Source: Gnetum montanum | Lineage: Eukaryota > Streptophyta > Gnetopsida > Gnetales > Gnetaceae | Length of the DNA stretch: 64,000 nucleotides | NCBI GenBank assembly: GCA_015680685.1 | Contig: MNCI01003361.1 | Span: 1-64,000, forward strand | Reading direction: 5' to 3' | Shown here: one piece after another, positions 11,910 to 22,306 of the stretch | Layout of the letters: the number at the start of each line of letters is the position of its first letter | How positions within the stretch are numbered: the stretch's first letter is position 1 | Notes under the pieces: generated by a model | Database searches by the model: none | The model's input: the letters and a program-made list of their open reading frames with translations, nothing else | What the model was told of the DNA's origin: nothing | Made by a program: the position numbers and the translations under genes

Positions 11910-12091
11910 AAGGATGGAAAGGAATATAACAAGGAGAGAGACAAACCTCTATGATAGAAGAATGAGAGCCAACATTTTCTTTAGCTGAAAAAGAGAAGGA
12001 AAGAAAATTCAATGTTGTTGGTGATGAGCATAGGTTTGATGCCGTTGGTGAGAAGGAAAAATTCACCATTGGATAGAATTGCTAAGGAAAT

Positions 12092-12103
12092 GCTCTGATA
12101 CCA
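12092..12103 (-). promoter_or_regulatory. Copia-1 primer-binding site (tRNA-iMet type)
   Basis: On the minus strand the bases next to the 5' LTR read TGGTATCAGAGC, the standard plant copia PBS complementary to the 3' end of initiator methionine tRNA. It confirms the element boundary and direction. Confidence 0.96.
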
Positions 12104-12385
12104 TGTAGTTATTCAAAAAAGTATAGAAATTGAATTTTTATTCCTTGATTTTTGAGTGTTACAATGAACCCTTTTTATACATGAATATGGACACTATTTT
12201 TAGAAGGAATAGTAAAAAATCCTTGATTATGGGGAAAAATCACCATAAAATCAAGAACCATAAAATTAGAAAATTTTCTTAAAAAAAGCTGGATTTGGGA
12301 TGACAACAAATCCCATTAAATTAGGAAACTACCAATAAGAATGACAGCTGTAAACAACTCTTAAAAATTGATATGGATTTCCACA
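12104..12385 (-). repeat. Copia-1 5' LTR
   Basis: 282 bp with TG...CA ends, homologous to 1280-1565 and followed by the second CTATA. Differences from the other LTR are mostly transitions plus one 4-bp indel. Confidence 0.96.
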
Positions 12386-12390
12386 CTATA
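12386..12390. repeat. Target-site duplication of Copia-1, right copy
   Basis: CTATA following the CA end of the 5' LTR, matching 1275-1279. Confidence 0.97.
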
Positions 12391-12700
12391 CTTCAAGCCA
12401 TTAAATATTGGAGACATTACTCGCTAGGATTAGAGTTTCTTTTATTTACTAATCATAGAGCACTTCAATTTTCAAATTTTCAAAACAAATTAGGTGCCAA
12501 ACATATGAAATGGATAGAGCAACTACAAGAATTTCATTTTGTTTTGAAACATAGGAGTGGGAAGTCTAATGTTGTGACTGATGCTTTGTCTAGAGTTCAT
12601 GTTGTTTCTTCTAATGTGAAAGTTCAAGAATTTGAGTCTTTTGCTTCATTATATCCTAATGATAAGGATTTTGATGCAATTTGAAAAGAGTTATCTTCTC
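12391..12700 (+). pseudogene. Ty3/gypsy RNase H, second part
   Basis: Continuation of the RNase H cut at 1279: LQAIKYWRHYSLGLEFLLF, TNHRALQF, then HRSGKSNVVTDALSRVH at its end. The TNHRAL block and the DALSR block are typical of gypsy RNase H. The open frame runs to 12684. Confidence 0.93.
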
Positions 12701-12732
12701 CATTATTAGGAGGGATAGATCAATGGAAATCT

Positions 12733-13570
12733 TATCATGTGAAGAATGGAATTTTTTTTAAGGATGGAAAAATTTGTATTCCAAAGTGTGATTTTAGGTA
12801 CAAACTCATTGAAGAGAAACATCAAAGTGACATGGCTGCACATATGGGCAAGACCAAGACATTGGAATTGGTGAGCAAAAATTTCTTTTGGCCAGGTATG
12901 TATACTGATGTGGTTAAATTTGTAAAAGAATGATATACTTGTCAAAAGTTCAAAGGAGGAAAAGGTGTACATGGTCATTATCTACCTTTGCCAATCCCAA
13001 ATGCTCCTTGGGAAAGTGTTTCTTTGAACTTTATTTGTGGAATTCCTAAGACAAAATTTGGTCATGATTTTATACTTGTTGTATTAGATAGATTTACCAA
13101 GATGGCTCATTTTATTCCATGCAAGAAAAGTAGTGATGCTTCCCATCTTGCATAGTTATTCTTTTAGCATGTTGCGAGGCTACATCACATTTCTTTAAAC
13201 ATTGTGTGATAGGGATATCAAGTTTACAAGTTAGTTTTCAAGATCACTTTGGAAATTACTTGGAACCAAGTTGTCTTTTTCCGTAGCCTATTGCCCCCAA
13301 ACCGATGGGCAAATTGAAGTTGTGAATAGGTCTCTATTGAAGATCTAGAGATGTTTGTGTGAGGATCAACCTCAAAGGTGGGAAAACATGTTGGCCCATG
13401 TTGAATTGTCATATAACAATGCTTCTCATTCTAGCATTGGTAAGAGTTCCTTTATGGAAAATTATGGGTTTTCACCATGAATGGTTGATGAGTTGAGAAA
13501 ATTTGAAGACTATGCCTCTTTGAGTTCAGACTTTGTTGAGCAAATGAGAGAATTACATCAGTAGCTTAAA
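12733..13570 (+). pseudogene. Ty3/gypsy integrase, zinc finger and core
   Basis: An H2C2-type zinc-binding region is visible (EEKHQSDMAAHMGKTKTLEL, NFFWPGMYTDV, then YTCQKFK). The catalytic core follows: GHDFILVVLDRFTKMAHFIP, a frame break near 13210, YCPQTDGQIEVVNRSL (about 13290) and VELSYNNASHSSIGKS (about 13405). Stops at several Trp or Gln codons make it inactive. Confidence 0.9.
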
Positions 13571-13576
13571 TCTTAC

Positions 13577-14053
13577 TTGGAGAAAAAGACAAAGATTGTG
13601 TCTTCCAAAGCCAATGAGGGCAAGAGGACAATTAATTTCCAGATTGGTAATTATGTTTGGATTTACTTGAGCAAAGAAACACAAAAGAATGTGCACTTCT
13701 ACATGCTCAAGTCAAAGAGAATTGGTCCATTTCAGATAAGGGCCAAAATCAATCCAAATGCTTATGAGATTGACTTACCAAATGATGTGCCTATTTCTTA
13801 TGTTTTTAATGTTTCATATTTGAGCCCATACCATGGGAATGTGATTGCATCAGACTTGAGAAATAGTCTTGAGATCCTCAAAGATGCCCTTGAAGACTCG
13901 AACTTAGCCAAGCCACCAAGGAAAGCAATTGTGCTACAAGCAAGGGAGGTTAGGAGTACAAGAGGTAGAAAAGTGCATGAGTACCTGGTGCATTGGAATG
14001 AAGAAGGATTTGAAAATGCCATTTGGATCCATAAGAAAGATTTGGCTTTGTAG
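13577..14053 (+). pseudogene. Ty3/gypsy integrase C-terminus with chromodomain-like end
   Basis: A 158-residue open segment. NFQIGNYVWIYLSKE and KRIGPFQIRAKINPNAYEID are the integrase C-terminal GPY/F-type module. The end, STRGRKVHEYLVHWNEEGFE then AIWIHKKDL, has the spacing of a chromodomain, which in chromoviruses directs insertion to particular chromatin. This is the best-preserved part of the element. Confidence 0.85.
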
Positions 14054-14333
14054 GGGCTTAAGGCTATCCCAAATGTACAACCAACTTGAGGGCAAGTTCA
14101 AATTCTTAAGGGTGGAAGAGATAATGAGGACATCACCCAACCCATGTCTAAACCTCAATATGTTTGTGCATAGATTTTTGTGTGTTGTTGTGGGTCTTTC
14201 AATGTTTTTTTGTTGATGATGATCTCAAGGTATTTTGACATGTTTGGGAGTGACTTGGGCCTATTTTGATGACTTTAGGATGTTTCGAGGGCTATGGGGA
14301 CTTGTTTGAAGGTGTTCAAAGGTTCTAGGCCTT

Positions 14334-14377
14334 GAAACAAGCATCTTTGTATTTTGAAACAAGCATCTTTGTATTTT
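14334..14377. repeat. 22-bp perfect tandem duplication
   Basis: The 22-bp unit GAAACAAGCATCTTTGTATTTT occurs twice head to tail. It lies in the U3 part of the presumed gypsy LTR. Confidence 0.95.
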
Positions 14378-14387
14378 GGCCTTGAAG

Positions 14388-14480
14388 AGGACATGTCTCA
14401 TCTACAAAGGAGACGTCTCATTTGTAAGTGAGACATCTCATCTACATTGTAGACATCTCTACTAAGACATCCCACATGAT
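14388..14480. repeat. U3 cluster of GAGACRTCTC palindromic boxes
   Basis: Related boxes occur at about 20-25-bp spacing: ACATGTCTC, GAGACGTCTC (a perfect palindrome), GAGACATCTC, TAGACATCTC and AAGACATCCC. They sit 130-220 bp upstream of the TATAAATA box, where LTR enhancers usually are. A regulatory role is inferred from position only. Confidence 0.7.
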
Positions 14481-14614
14481 TTGAAGATGTCTACTTTGCG
14501 ACCTCTACACTTGTAAGAGACATTTCTTGTTTCTCAAAGATGTTTTCCATAGATTTTAACGAAATTAAATTGAATAATAAATTTGAGGAAAAATGAAGAG
14601 ACATGAGTAAAAGG

Positions 14615-14622
14615 TATAAATA
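14615..14622 (+). promoter_or_regulatory. TATA box of the gypsy LTR
   Basis: TATAAATA, with the repeat cluster upstream and AATAAA 240 bp downstream. Confidence 0.6.
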
Positions 14623-14919
14623 GACCTATTGGCCCTTCAATTTGATCAAGAGAGTCTGAAGAGAGTCAAAAGAGAGTCTAAGGACAGAGAGGTGAGTGAG
14701 AGAAGAGTAGAGAGAGATAGAGTCTAGGCAAGGTGCCTTGATCATCATCCATGTGAGTGTGTGTTTTCTTTGATTGAGTGTGTGAGAGTTGGATTGAATC
14801 TCTTATCTATCCTTGGGAATTTTGCTTCCTTTCATATGTAAATTCTGCATTTGAGCAAGAATAAAGCTTTTATTTTCATTTTCTTGTTCAGATTTGCTAT
14901 TTTGTGACTTTGAGAGAGC

Positions 14920-15520
14920 TTGGATTGTGGAATCTATGGGAGCTCCTCATCACTAAGAAACACCAAAGATCAACATACAAAAAAATTATTGTGTAGAATT
15001 CAATTTGATATATTTGAAATCAAAAGAGATGAAGACATTGAAGAGTTTTTTTACAAAGATGTACACCAACATAAAAAAATTGATGAATTTGGATGTGCCT
15101 TTACTCAACATAAAAAAGTATAGAAAATTATCGTAGCTCTTTACAATAATCCTAGATACCAAGACATGATGATGAACTTTCTACAAAATAAAGTAATCAA
15201 GAAACTCACTATGGATAATCTAGTTTCTTAAATTAAAACACTATAAAGTTTGAGAATTGACAAAAATGATAAAAAAAAAAACAAGTCTTCATAGCTAGTA
15301 GAGGAAGAGGAAGATTTAACAGAAGAGGAAGATTCAATAGAAGTTATTTTTAGGACCAAATCAACTCAAACAAGTTAGAAACTTTATAAAGAGATAACAA
15401 TGGTAGAGCTTTCATAACAGGAAGATGGAACTCACAAGGATAGAGATATGCTTAAATACTTGTATGCAAACTTTGTAATAAAAGAGGCCATACCATAGAA
15501 GTATGTTGGTATAACTCTAG
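14920..15520 (+). pseudogene. Copia-2 gag
   Basis: UBN2-like blocks are visible: LCRIQFDIFEIKRDEDIEEF, DEFGCAFTQHKKV, then NPRYQDMMMNFLQNKVIKKL. A zinc knuckle CKLCNKRGHTIEVCW lies at about 15464-15510 and fits C-x2-C-x4-H-x4-C. Basic and acidic low-complexity stretches lie between them. Several stops are present. Confidence 0.85.
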
Positions 15521-15559
15521 ACTTAATACTCTTCAACTCTAAGATAAAGATGAAGGAGC

Positions 15560-15656
15560 AGTGATATCAAATCAAGAAGATCATCAAGGTAAGATCAAAG
15601 CTCTCAATTCCAATGGATTATAGATAGTGGATGCTCAAATCACATAACACTATATA
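15560..15656 (+). pseudogene. Copia-2 protease, N-terminal part
   Basis: The active-site block IVDSGCSNHIT keeps the Asp-Ser-Gly triplet. The domain is cut at 15656 by the inserted segment. The rest is at 20926-21140, and the host frame continues across when the insert and one 5-bp repeat are ignored. Confidence 0.88.
15652..15656. repeat. Target-site duplication of the 5.26-kb insert, left copy
   Basis: ATATA here corresponds to ATACA at 20921-20925 (one mismatch). The host protease frame is continuous with a single copy. Confidence 0.75.
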
Positions 15657-15660
15657 TGTA

Positions 15661-17195
15661 GTACCCCTAATAACCATCCTCTAAAAATTAGTACAATTTT
15701 TTCTTTTCCAATACTCTAAAAACATGGGACTATACTTACATTAGTAACTAATAAGAATGTGATTTACAATGATGAGATGATTATAGGACCTATGTATCTC
15801 CTTTTCTCATTAGACTTAACAAATAGTTTATACGATGAGACCTTGTCACTTCTCATGATCCTAAGGATTGATACATCTATTGCATATCATCTATCTTTAG
15901 TATCATTATGATACCTTAAAAACTAGTTTTGTCCAAGGTGATTGCTAATACATTGCATTACGTGCAAAGCTAGAAAACATCAAACATTTGTGTGACTCAC
16001 TTGTTTCAAGTTTTATTTTACAAGTAGCACCAACAGATATGGTTGGATGTACTCCTTGTTCTCCACTATGTTTCCAATCATACAAGATCATTTATGCTAT
16101 AATAGGCTTCAAGCAATGATTGGGAATAAAAAATGTATAGGTTTCAACAACTTTGCCCATGCCATGTGGCGTTGCATTCCCACATTGATGGCTATCCAAC
16201 TCAAAGAATTTGGTTACCATCTGACTGTGAGTTGGGTTATCTTTAGGTTTTAAACTGCACAAACAAGGCTTGGCTCAACCATCATTTTTGGACTACACCT
16301 TACTATACCCTTAAGATAGGTGATAGGAGATCATATGTGAGGTGGGTACATACTTACAAATGACTCTTGCATCATTGAAAACCTTCAGGTATTGTGCAAC
16401 TTAACCCCCTTTGGTTCAATGACTCAAGATATTAAGTTGAAGCATATGTATGAGTAGGGTTGGATAGTGGTGCTTATCTCCACATCCAGGGCAAGGTGTG
16501 TACAAAATAAATAAATAATACAACCTATTCATTCAAGGTATGGGGATGAATATATATTATTATTATAATGATTAGTTAATGATCCCTAAAATACTACATG
16601 CTTCACATAATGCATCATCCATCAAATGCGTCATCCATCTAATTACTAACTATGAGTTTAGGTGAGTTGCTTATCTTGGGGCCCAAAGGGCTTCTAATCA
16701 TAATTCATGTCAGTGAATTTTATGGAAAGCAAATAAACATGCATGATCACACATATTTTCTTTCTTTTTTTTGCACAAATAGAATAATATGATAGCTAAT
16801 AAATAAATGGAGCTAGCACATTGTAGCAAAAATAAATAAACAATATTCACTTTGCATGAAAGAAAAATCTAACTATGACAAAATGTACAAACATTTATGT
16901 AATGAAAGATTTACTCCAAGGAGACCTCTAGCCTTCCAAAATGCAATATTCCCATCATATAAATGAAAGAAGTAATTGTGCATCTTAAGTGTATTTTAGA
17001 TGTCATATAAAAGCTAGCTCACATCATACAATGAAGAGAGTTACAATAGTTAGAGTTTGTCATAGGACAATTAGCCAATGTTTTCCTCTATTTTTAGACA
17101 TCGAAAATTGGGGAAACAACGTCTGAAAATAGGGCCTAAATTTTTAGCAATCAAATATGTGTTTAGGGAAGATGGAGGGCCTGAAAACAAATCTA
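15661..17195. other. Unassigned left part of the 5.26-kb insert
   Basis: AT-rich sequence with no recognisable protein, RNA or repeat structure. It does not resemble the right end of the insert (19500-20920), which argues against a simple LTR pair. Confidence 0.5.
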
Positions 17196-17198
17196 AGA

Positions 17199-17560
17199 TT
17201 ATAATCCAGAGCTCATGAGATTTGGGTTTTGAGAAGGTTTTATTTTGTTCCTTTTTTCCCTTAGCCTAAGGTATATTTTAGGCCTTTTTTGTAAAATGAT
17301 CAAGCATTCTATTATCAAAAAGAAGGTACAAGGAAGTAAACCCCATAGCAATAGGGGTACTTCACCCCTCCCCCAAGATGAGGAAGGGGGAGACGCACAT
17401 AAAATAGAGAAATAAACAACCAAAAAGGAAAGAAAACCCCAATCCTAATAACATCAAGAGGAAAAAAGGACCTCACCATGGAATTTGATCCCTCCTTGGG
17501 CCCTTCAACTAAGTGCACTCAAATCCATACTCAAAAAACTTGTAGCCCTGATAGGGCATC
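17199..17560 (-). other. Noncoding tail of coiled-coil ORF copy 1
   Basis: Downstream of the coiled-coil ORF on the minus strand is a T/G-rich tail containing GGGGGAGGGGTGAAG and ending near CTTTTTGATAATAGAATGC. Similar T/G-rich tails with a T-run followed by ATAATA-like sequence follow two other copies of this ORF (25.1-25.4 kb and 29.3-29.65 kb). Confidence 0.5.
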
Positions 17561-18260
17561 CTCTCTTCATTCTAGTAAATATCATCATGCAGTAGACTGC
17601 AGTATGCTAGTACAAGGATAGTTAGCCCTCTCTTGATTGTGGATGACATCCAGGACCTCTCGAAAGCACTTCGTAGTAATAAAATTTGCTGCTTCCTAGA
17701 ACTTATTGTACTTTTTCTATTGTTCTTATTGGGCTTCTTTAGAACCAACCTTATCCGAGTGAAATTTGGTAGTGATCCTTTTGATATGCATTCGAAGGCT
17801 AGTCTAGGAGATGTAGCAACAAACATCCATGACCTCGTAAGGGCAGCAACCCATTCGAAATCAACGCCTAGTGTTGGTTTCATGAATAGTCAACTGTCGC
17901 TACAGGAGATGCACCTCACAGATGGCCTTGGCCCATTGGGCCTTTTCTTCTCTCACTGGGCTAGTTCTTGCTCCTCACTATGCAGATCTAAGAGGATCTA
18001 TGCCCTAAGCTCCTCCTCCAATGTGCTTTTCTTGGATGCTTCCTGCAACTCCTTTGTTGATGCTCCTGCAAGGTAGTCTCTTACATCTGTCTCTCCACCT
18101 CCTACAACCTAACTCTAGTAGCCTCCTCATGTTTGTTAAGCTCTGTTGCCCAATCTGCCTACTCTTGCTCTCTTGCTTCTTGAATAGCGCAGAGCAAGAA
18201 CTAAGCCCTTGTAGCCCACACAAGAGATCACTGGCCCTGAATAGAATGATGGGGTTCATT
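17560..18260 (-). pseudogene. Decayed coiled-coil ORF, copy 1
   Basis: The minus strand gives Glu/Gln/Arg-rich helical segments in shifting frames: AIQEAREQE, DWATELNKHEEATRVRL, ASTKELQEASKKSTLEEELR, SEEQELAQ and EEKAQWAKAICEVHLL, broken by TAG codons where Gln is expected. I do not recognise the protein and see no enzyme motif. It belongs to the same type as the ORFs at 25.3-26.1, 28.6-29.3 and 34.8/41.2 kb. The function is unknown. Confidence 0.6.
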
Positions 18261-18639
18261 TCTTTTATAAAACAAAAATGATCACAAAAAAAATATGAAA
18301 TACCAAGTGCACATGATAAAAGAAAATGCTAACTCATAAGCCCAAAACATGCATACCAAAAATCAAATCCAAGATACATGAGAGACTCCATGCATGACTC
18401 ACAACTTACAAGAAATCTTTTCGACCTTCTACCGCTCCATGGACCATAGTAGACAGAACACCAAGGAAAGCTCGATGAAAAACAAGTATAGGCAACTACA
18501 TCAACAGCCTATTACAGAGAAAGCTTTTTTTCTTGCTTTCTTTACTCAACCCTTTCTTTTCCATGCCTGCTTCTCTTATTCAATTCACGCTTTCACCTCC
18601 CTTTTGGTAATGCTACATCTGAGAATAAAAGTGAATTCC

Positions 18640-19480
18640 TCTTCGGTTTTGGCTCAACAAGTGAAAGGTAGAGTTACCCTAAAGCCTTCTTCATAGGGCG
18701 ATTTGTGAGAAATAGCAAGTAAAAGAGAGCTAGAGATCTAGAGCTAAATAAGAACTAGAAGCAATAGCTAGAGAACTATAGTATAAGAGGCTAGGGTTAG
18801 GGGAAGGACGAGGTTCAATTCCTTGTCCAATTATTGGTACTAGAGTGGTCTTTCTCATAGCATTGCTATAGGTAAGTCCCTTTTTGCAAAGGTACGTACT
18901 CGAGCTCCCATAAATGGTCCCCTCCCATCCAAGAACTCATCTCTTATATGATGAAACTAAGTCCATCAACTATATAAGAAGAGGAGATAGAGAGGTAGTA
19001 AGTTGCCTGCTTATAGCAAGTTCTTATGGGGCGTAGCTAAACCTTCTAAGGGACATCCTTCTATGTCAAAGAGATCTTCCCCTACAATGCCAATAGTTGA
19101 TAACTATTATTTGGATTAAGCCTGAGGCTTGGATAACAAATCTTAATTCTAGTATAAGTAGTTGGTCTCTACTAAAGAGGGTAAGCAAGACATAGCCCAG
19201 AAGCTCATGCATAGATTGACGAGAAGATGTATAGGATGACGATTTTCAAACTCATGTTTAACCACAAGGGGAAAAGACCTAGTTGAGAACAAGAATCAAA
19301 CCGGCGCCTTGATCGAGAGGACATTGAATCAACGATTAGCTAGGCCGTTAGAATCGTTACGGAGATTCATCCTACCTAATTCCTTTGGTAGGGCTATCTT
19401 CCAAGGTTCATCATATAGCTACTTGGGATTTGATCTATAGCATGCCACCCAATTACGACTACTAGTAGATAATGCCCTCA
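18640..19480. other. Segment of different composition, possibly organelle-derived
   Basis: This stretch is less AT-rich and more even in base use than its neighbours. Phrases such as GGGGCGTAGCTAAACC and ATCGAGAGGACATTGAATC look more like plant mitochondrial intergenic DNA than decayed transposon DNA. No gene was recognised in it. The organelle idea is a guess from composition. Confidence 0.3.
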
Positions 19481-19499
19481 TGAAATAATCCTCACTTGT

Positions 19500-20920
19500 C
19501 CAAGCCAGTACAACTTTAAACACCTACAAAAAAAGTTGCACAACAAGGATTTGAAATACACATCTTTAAAGTTGAACTTGCTCAATTTGGGGAGGGAGAA
19601 GAAACTTGAAAGTTGGATTGTTGTCCAGCCAATGGCCTCAAAAAATCAGCTTCAAATTGTAGGTCCAATGTGCTACCAAAATCCCCTCACAAAATCAAAG
19701 AAAACAATCCCTTAAATCAATCCCAAAAAGCTTCCAACAATAGTAGTAAAATCAACCTCCCAAGAGCCCACAAGAACACTCCAGACAACCCAAGAGATGG
19801 CTGAGAACAAGTAAGGAACAATCACTCTCTCTCCTTCCTTCAACTCCTCACCCCTCCAACTAGCATAATCTTCCCTTCCTTGGCCAAAAGTGAAAATACG
19901 AGTAAACATCCCCTTTATTTATAGGATGGAGGAGAGAATAAAGACTTGTGCACAAGAGTTTACACAATGGACAAAGAAAAGATAAGAAATTCTTTAAAAA
20001 TATTTTTTTTATTCATGACATCATTGCTACTTGACTTGGACATGCAAGCTCTCATGAGGGAGTAGACACGTAAAATTGACAACACTCTAGAGAAGCACAT
20101 GGCCCCTATTAAATGAGTCCTTTATCCCATTTCTAGCCATTAATATGAAGTGGATAATTTGCATATAAATAAAATAGATGTTATCATAGGCATGTCATGA
20201 AGCATACATTACCATTCCACATTGACTTTTCTCATGGTCCCACTTTTTTGTCTTGTTTTAAGTCACTTTTTAGTTTAAATGCTATGAGGGTTTCTAATTT
20301 ATTTTTGGCCTTTTATCTATTTTCCACATTTCCTATGATTTATCTAGTAAAAATCATTGATACTAAACTTTTTGTCCATCCAACATTTTACACATGCCAA
20401 GTTAGTCGTAACAAGCACAAACGTGCCATAACTACCATGCCAGAAATTAATATTTTAATTGAATCAAGGAAAATATTGTCCCACCGAATACCTTTTTAAT
20501 CATTCAACATTAAAATCTCAAAATCTAGGACTCAAATTGAAAAACCAATTGTAGATCTATACTTTGTGTAACTTTAAATTTTGATGTATTTTAATTAATT
20601 AAACATTTCATAATTTAATAATTCTAACTAAATGTCAAAATAAACCATGATTCCATATCATGTAAGTTTTCTAATATTATTTTAAAATAATGCTAGACTT
20701 TGTAATGCTCATTCATTAATAAAATATTTATATTTTTTAAAACTTAAAATTATAAAAATTAGAAATAAATTGTAATTTTGCTAATGTCACCCAAACAAAG
20801 GTATTCATCTTACTAAGAAGTATTAGTTACATCTACAAATATATATGAGCTTTAAAGCAAATTAAAGTCTAAGTATTTAATAGAGTACTAAGGTCACATG
20901 CACGAATGTGGGGCATTACA
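19500..20920 (-). promoter_or_regulatory. Promoter-like right end of the 5.26-kb insert
   Basis: On the minus strand the segment starts TGTAATGCCCC, a start seen in many plant LTRs. TATAAATA lies about 1 kb further in (19916-19923), followed by purine-rich leader-like sequence. The order (TG end, long AT-rich U3-like region, TATA box) fits an LTR read on the minus strand, with the coiled-coil ORF downstream. No polyadenylation signal or PBS was identified. Confidence 0.45.
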
Positions 20921-20925
20921 ATACA
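20921..20925. repeat. Target-site duplication of the 5.26-kb insert, right copy
   Basis: ATACA, matching ATATA at 15652-15656 except for one transition. Confidence 0.75.
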
Positions 20926-21140
20926 AGTCTCACCTTCTTCAATATAAATAAAAAAGAATTGACAACACAAAAATAGAAGATGGTAACCATCTTAATATAG
21001 GAGTTAGAAACTACATCATCAAATTACCAAACAACAAGGTTATAGCCATTAGTGGTATCTTCTATGTACAAAATCTCTCAAATCATCTTATCTCAACAGA
21101 ACAAATGGTCAAGAAAGGAATCAAAATTAGCTTCAAATAA
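20926..21140 (+). pseudogene. Copia-2 protease, C-terminal part
   Basis: The frame reads IEDGNHLNIGVRN, KLPNNKVIAISGIFYVQNLS and HLISTEQMVKKGIK, the usual post-active-site region of copia protease leading to the integrase zinc finger. One stop lies near its start. Confidence 0.85.
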
Positions 21141-21199
21141 CTGGTGCATTATTAAAAAGCAAAACAAAGCAGAAATCATTAGAACAAAAGCCTAAAACA

Positions 21200-22300
21200 A
21201 CAAAATCTATTACATAAATTGTAATCACTTTGATCTAAGAGGAAATCTAATCCAAGATAATAACCAAATGATTGTTTAGGTTATTACTTTAGAAAAAGGA
21301 ACACACAAAGACTCATATCAAAGCATGTCCAAGCATAACAAAACAAATGAAGAAGTCAAAATTTGGCACAAAAGATTGGGACACACCTATTATAACAAAC
21401 TAGGAAAAATGACAAAGTTAAAGAAAGAAACAAGAAGTAAAATCAGAGATACTCCCAAAGAAAAATGTAAAATATGCATTCAAGGAAAGCAAATCAATAG
21501 TCTTCACATAACTATGCAAAGAAAAGAAAGCCCTCTTGATCTTCTCCACATGGATCTCATTGGACCTATGCCTATCCCCTCTATAGGAGGACCTAATTAT
21601 ACACTTGTCATGGTAGATGATTTCTCAAGATATACATGGACATATAACACAAAGAGCAAGGTTGAGGTAATAATCAAATTCAAAGACTTCTACATTATTA
21701 TAAAAAATACTATGGGCCTATCCATAAAAGCCATTAGATCAGATAGAGGAGAAGAGTTCATCAATCAAGAATTCAAAGATTTTTGTACACATAAAGACAT
21801 TTTTCATTAAACCACATGTGGATATAGTCCATAATCAAGTGACATTATAGAAAGGAAAAACAGAACCTTGCAAAACATAGTGAGATATCTTCTTAAAAAT
21901 GCTCAAATCTACAATTTTTTGGGGTATGGTCATAAATATAGCAACCTACATTATCAAGAGAATAATCAATAGTAGCAACAATGACAAGTCTCTCTACAAA
22001 CTCTTCCACAGAAAAGTTCCAAATATAAAACACATAAGAACATTTGGATGTCATTATTATCTTAAAATTCCGGAGTACACAAATAAACTGGATAGTAGAG
22101 AAAAGAAGTGCATTTTTCTAGGATATGACACCAAGAGAAGTGGATATGCTTGCTATGATCCCATAGAGAAAAAATGGTACTCATTTAGAGATGTGGTTTT
22201 TATGAAAAATAAATTTGGCATGAAATATTTTCAAAATTCAAATGAAAGAACAAAAGTACAAAACAATCCCAAACCATGGATACAAAGAAATCATCCTCAA
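21200..22300 (+). pseudogene. Copia-2 integrase
   Basis: The HHCC finger reads IWHKRLGHTYYNKL then CKICIQGKQ (21360-21490). The core has LDLLHMDLIGPMPIPSIGG and VMVDDFSRYTWTYNTKSK with the first catalytic Asp, IRSDRGEEFINQEF with the second, and IIERKNRTLQNIVRYLL with the third. After a shift at 21899 the C-terminal part reads RTFGCHYYLKIP and KCIFLGYDTKRSGYACYDP. It is better preserved than the RT. Confidence 0.93.
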
Positions 22301-22306
22301 AAATAA

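Larger units (their letters stand above)
1280..12385 (-). mobile_element. Copia-1: complete Ty1/copia LTR retrotransposon, nested
   Basis: An 11.1-kb interval on the minus strand bounded by LTRs (1280-1565 and 12104-12385) and a CTATA duplication. Reading from the right are a tRNA-Met type PBS, gag with CCHC zinc knuckle, protease, integrase, RT, RNase H and a PPT, the Ty1/copia gene order. About 6.0 kb of it (2759-8738) is a LINE inserted in the RT; without it the element is about 5.1 kb, normal for plant copia. All genes have stops or shifts. The LTRs differ at about 29 substitutions and one 4-bp indel by eye (about 10 %), so the insertion is old and should be immobile. Confidence 0.96.
14130..14890 (+). 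repeat. Probable 3' LTR of the Ty3/gypsy element
   Basis: After the integrase comes noncoding DNA with LTR-like signals in the right order: U3 repeats (14334-14480), TATAAATA at 14615-14622 and a polyadenylation signal AATAAA at 14860-14865. The Copia-2 gag begins just downstream. No second LTR is in the window (the element is truncated on the left), so both edges are estimates. Confidence 0.6.
15657..20920. mobile_element. 5.26-kb TG...CA insertion of unknown type
   Basis: The segment begins TGTAGTACCCC and ends GGGGCATTACA, so its ends form an imperfect 11-bp inverted repeat with TG...CA termini as in LTR elements or solo LTRs. It is flanked by a 5-bp near-duplication and interrupts the Copia-2 protease in a frame-neutral way. 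No LTR pair, PBS, RT or integrase was found in it. It carries a decayed coiled-coil ORF on the minus strand and a TATA-containing promoter-like region near its right end. It may be a long solo LTR or a non-autonomous element. Confidence 0.72.

Noticed and set aside
15657-17100. A left LTR matching the right end of the 5.26-kb insert
   Set aside because: No matching TATA box or shared blocks were found between the left and right ends, so an LTR pair is not claimed.
17633-18076. 147-codon plus-strand open frame with a hydrophobic stretch
   Set aside because: It is antisense to the coiled-coil ORF copy 1; the minus strand has the coherent charged helical pattern.
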